NCBI GenBank assembly: GCA_029706075.1
Contig: JAINUG010000055.1
Coordinates: 868,001-932,000 of the forward strand
Source: Aldrovandia affinis
Lineage: Eukaryota > Chordata > Actinopteri > Notacanthiformes > Halosauridae
Direction of reading: 5' to 3'
DNA: 64,000 nt
Below the pieces are notes generated by a model that saw only the letters and a list, made by a program, of their open reading frames with translations, ran no database searches and was not told the DNA's origin. The translations under genes were made by a program, and so were the position numbers. Shown in pieces: positions 60,823 through 64,000 of this stretch (position 1 is its first letter; every line of letters starts with the position of its first letter).

Positions 60823-61707
60823 TTGATACAGTGGATCATTTAAACGTTCTTAGAAGTCACTCCACTCTCAAACCCGAGTAAATCAACATTCCCCTAAATG
60901 ACTGTGGCTGACCCCTCATTGAATCCAAAATCCCAGTACTTTTCTGGTGGATAAGACTATAGATCCTATTGACCTGTATCAATGATCTACTTTTAACGTT
61001 GAAAGTTCTGACTGCCTACTGTTGAAGACTGAAGATTGTTTATGTACTGTAATTCAAGTGGCGCTTCCGGCTTAAGCAGTGCAGTGACATGTGATCTAGT
61101 ATGAAATGCTGACCATGCACATGATTGGCCATAGCTTGGCCAACTGGAATGGTTGTCTCCCATCCCATTGTGACAGCAAGGGTGACTCCTCTGGTTGATT
61201 GGGGCCTGCAGTCTGCCTGCTCCAACTGCGCAGCTCACCCGGGGGACTGCAGAGTGAAAATAAGTGGTGGCCGGCGGGATTTGCTTCGGAGGAGACCTTG
61301 TGCTTATCTGCGCTCTCCTGCATCACCGGACGGCATCACAGTGATGAGATAGGTCTCGGAATACAAGTGGACATTCCTGAATCCACGAAAACTGGAAAAT
61401 AAGTTATAAATTAAATATATATGTATGAAGCACTACGGCAGAGCCGTTGTTGATAACTGTGGTATATAACGATAGGAACAAATGTCATGACTGGACAAAC
61501 TGAGCTATGAAATTTCACCATTTAGGACAGTGTCTGTGTCATCGTGCAATATTCAAAGGTGATTCCGTTTTGATTGGACTGTAACATATGCAGGCAGTAG
61601 GATCAATAGCAACAGAGGACCAGGTTGAGGCCGTGCAGATATTATAAGTGATATGAAATGTACCTCACCTTCGCACATACCCTACATCGATTATTTTGTG
61701 TATGTAC

Positions 61708-61811
61708 AGAATACACTACTCCGGGCTGTGCAGTTGTATGGAAATAAACCACCATGGGGTGGTGTGATATTGTTTTTTCATACAACTGCACAGCCCTGAG
61801 TGATTTATTCT
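61708..61811. repeat. Hairpin-forming inverted repeat
   Basis: GGGCTGTGCAGTTGTATG (61723-61740) is perfectly inverted at 61779-61796. The flanks extend the pairing imperfectly to about 32 base pairs (CAGAATACACTACTC against GAGTGATTTATTCTG). The loop contains the palindrome ACCACCATGGGGTGGT. It may be a small MITE. Confidence 0.75.
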
Positions 61812-62426
61812 GCTTATACAACACGTACTCTGTTAAGTATCGTCTCTTGCATGCAAATATTTATTGCTGGCCTGTAAAATGCTAATCAGAATAACTTCAG
61901 TGGAACAGGGGGTAGAACCTCCCTTGGAGCAGATCAGGGGTCGCCCTTTACCTTGGTTCTGGAATGCCCAAGGGTTGTGCTTGTTTTCAATGTGAACTCA
62001 GCACTTAATTGTGTAAATTAAAGCATATGATTATGCTGCATATGCGATCTTATAATTCTTGTCACGGAGCCAAATAAATGGTGGAAAAACATGCATCGCC
62101 CCATGCCAGAGAACATTTGCTCAAGGCATTTATGGGGAAGAACCATCCTGTTGCACATAACAGCACGGTACTTCACACCCAACGCGCCCCCGCAAGCTGT
62201 GTCTCCAAGGGGCTGCCTAGCGCTGTGTGCTAAGCGTTCTGGGTACTTATGCTGGTCACTGCTCGGAACGTCTCCCTATCTCGTGGGCAATAGGTTACAG
62301 CGCCTGGTGCATCGTACAGCACATTGTGACCTAAACCAATGTCTAACTAAACTAATCTCTTTATTTAATTGCACCCTCAGTCCTCCTCTCTTTCTGAATT
62401 ATTAAATGCTCGATTTCAGCTAGCAT

Positions 62427-63413
62427 TGTTGGGATGATTAACATGCTGTGGAGGACGTCGGTCTCGGCCACGTGGGAGTGGCATGGTTGCCTGTGTTTTA
62501 TATGTGGAGGAGGCCTTTGGAGCAGGGAGACTTTCCGGGGGCAGGTTTGGCACCTGAGCCAGGCAGAAAGTGAGCCTATATAAGAGCAGGTGGGGCGAGT
62601 GGGGAATCAGTTAGTCTTTTGTCTTTGTCATTCATGTGTGCGTATTGAGTTGGTGATTGTCTTGTCATGGTTGTGAGTGTGCATGTGCGTGGATGGTATC
62701 ATGTTGTATTGTGGGATGTTTGATGTTTGATGTGTGATGTTTGATGTTTGTGGAGTTTTGTGTGCGTTTGTCGAAAATGACTGAGTAGAGTGCTTCTTGT
62801 GTGTGTGGGAAAGAGGGAGAGGGGGTGCACTAAGAGTGTCCGCCTCTCTCCCTCGGTGTGATCATGATAGAGAGCGAGAGGGCGCCCTGAAAGAGGGTCT
62901 GCCTCTCACCCTCGGTTTTATTTGTGTGATTGAAAGAGAACTCGCACTCGGGCAGTAGACAGTGTTTCTGGGCAATGGCCCAAGAACTCTCACTGGAAGA
63001 GTGGAGAGTGTCTTGGGGCTGGTTGTGAAAAAACTCACTGTGGGGAGAGGCGAGTGTCTCTGTATGCATGGGTTGGAGAACTCGGACTGCAAAGTTCGAG
63101 TGTCTCAGTATGCATGGGTGGGAAGCACTTAAAAGGTCACTGGATATGTGTGTGCCTGGGGAGGTTCCAGGGGAACTCCAGAAGAAGAGGCGCGGTGTCC
63201 CGTAAGTTATGATTATTTTAGTTTGTTATTTTAGTTCGTTGTTTTTACCCGAAAGCTTCGCGGCTAGTAGGGTGAAGATTTTGTGTTTGTGTTATGTTAA
63301 CCTGCTACTCCCCAAAAAATTAATAATAAATCCGGTCCGTAGACCGACATACTCCACTCCGTCTCCAGACTGTTCTGTTCCCATTCAGGGTTTGTCACTT
63401 GGCGTGTGACACA
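62427..63413 (+). mobile_element. Solo LTR of an LTR retroelement
   Basis: Starts TGTTGGGATG and ends GTGTGACACA (TG...CA), flanked by the perfect 5-bp duplication AGCAT (62422-62426 and 63414-63418). Inside are CCTATATAAGAGCAGG (TATA-type box, about 62575) and AATAAA at 63325-63330, in the U3-R order of a plus-strand LTR. No internal gag-pol is present, as expected after recombination between two LTRs. The family is not identified, and I could not link it to the remnant at 42977-45136. Confidence 0.85.
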
Positions 63414-63454
63414 AGCATTGTGTTGTCAAAGCATGTGCTATACATAACAAGCAG

Positions 63455-64000
63455 ACCCCAACAGCACTCACGCCTTCTACCAAGCAGTCAAGTCACTACA
63501 CGGACCTCGAAAACACATCATCTCCCCAGTAAGGTCTACTGACGGCTCAACGCTCTACAAGGACAAACAACAAATCCACCAGTACAAGAGCTAGATGTTC
63601 CACCTACTTTTACTGAGGTCCTTGCAGCAGTAAGGTGCCGTAAAAACAACAAAAGTGCTGGTCCTGACGGAATCCCTGCTGAGGCTCAAAAGAAAGTTGG
63701 TTACTCCCTCACAACTAACCTATTCAAACTCATCCAAGCAATATGGTCCCAAGAAACTGTCCCCCAAACCTGGAAGGATGCAAACATAATCACAATCGAT
63801 AAAAAGAAAGGAGATAAAGCCATCTGTGAGAACAGCCGTGGCATTTCCCTTCTGTCGGTTGCTGGGAAGGTGCTAGCACGGGTCATGCTGTTCCGCCTGA
63901 CCCAGCACGTTGCAGAAAACATTCTACCTGAAACTCAATGTGGCTTCAGAAAAGGCCGTAGCGCCAGCAATATGATTTTCGTTGCTAGACAGGTCCAAGA
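63455..64000 (+). mobile_element. LINE reverse transcriptase, cut by the window edge
   Basis: From 63594 to 64000 one frame is open: DVPPTFTEVLAAV, KNNKSAGPDGIPAE, ENSRGISLLSVAGKVLARVM and QCGFRKGRSASNMIFVARQV. These are fingers/palm motifs of a non-LTR retrotransposon reverse transcriptase. A preceding piece (63460-63590, FYQAVKSLHGPRKHIISP) ends in a stop. The clade is not assigned; the sequence differs from the L2 copies here. Confidence 0.85.

Overview
This is vertebrate nuclear DNA, most likely from a ray-finned (teleost-type) fish. The host genes are split by GT-AG introns. The repeats are those typical of fish: Tc1-like and hAT DNA transposons, L2 LINEs and tRNA-headed SINEs whose tail resembles TCTGGATAAGAGCGTCTGC. 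I could not identify the species.

Four host genes are supported. (1) First coding exon of an LMBR1-family membrane protein, probably lmbr1l, on the minus strand at 583-645; the rest lies off the left edge. (2) ikzf4 (Eos, Ikaros-family zinc-finger transcription factor), plus strand, seven coding exons from 10336 to 21705, with a possible 5' non-coding exon near 7500-7621 and a 3' UTR that may reach about 27180. (3) rps26 (small-subunit ribosomal protein eS26), minus strand, four exons from 41772 to 28506, with a TATA box and an oligopyrimidine start. (4) ccdc65/drc2 (nexin-dynein regulatory complex subunit of motile cilia), plus strand, eight coding exons from 47954 to 57063. ikzf4 and rps26 converge; lmbr1l/ikzf4 and rps26/ccdc65 diverge. 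The genes serve unrelated functions, so this is a neighbourhood and not a pathway.

The rest is repeat-driven architecture. Intron 2 of rps26 is about 11.9 kb and holds a readable stack of insertions: L2-A is cut inside its reverse transcriptase by an 8.9 kb hAT element with an 8-bp target duplication. That hAT contains a second L2 (itself carrying a 500-bp tandem duplication and a SINE with a 16-bp target duplication) and a second hAT element with its own 8-bp duplication. ikzf4 introns contain three Tc1-like elements, one of them split by a hAT MITE, and a minisatellite shared by two introns.

The most unusual signal is in ikzf4. The exon-end/5' splice-site sequence is tandemly duplicated at two different exons (after 15448 and after 20147), giving arrays of alternative donors, several in frame. 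Coding exon 3 also carries a one-base frame discrepancy in a poly-G run.

Between rps26 and ccdc65 lies a decayed LTR retroelement gag/protease remnant with a tRNA-Pro-type primer-binding site. Right of ccdc65 are a hAT-like MITE, a LINE tail, a minisatellite, a 987-bp solo LTR with perfect 5-bp target duplications, and a LINE reverse transcriptase running off the right edge.
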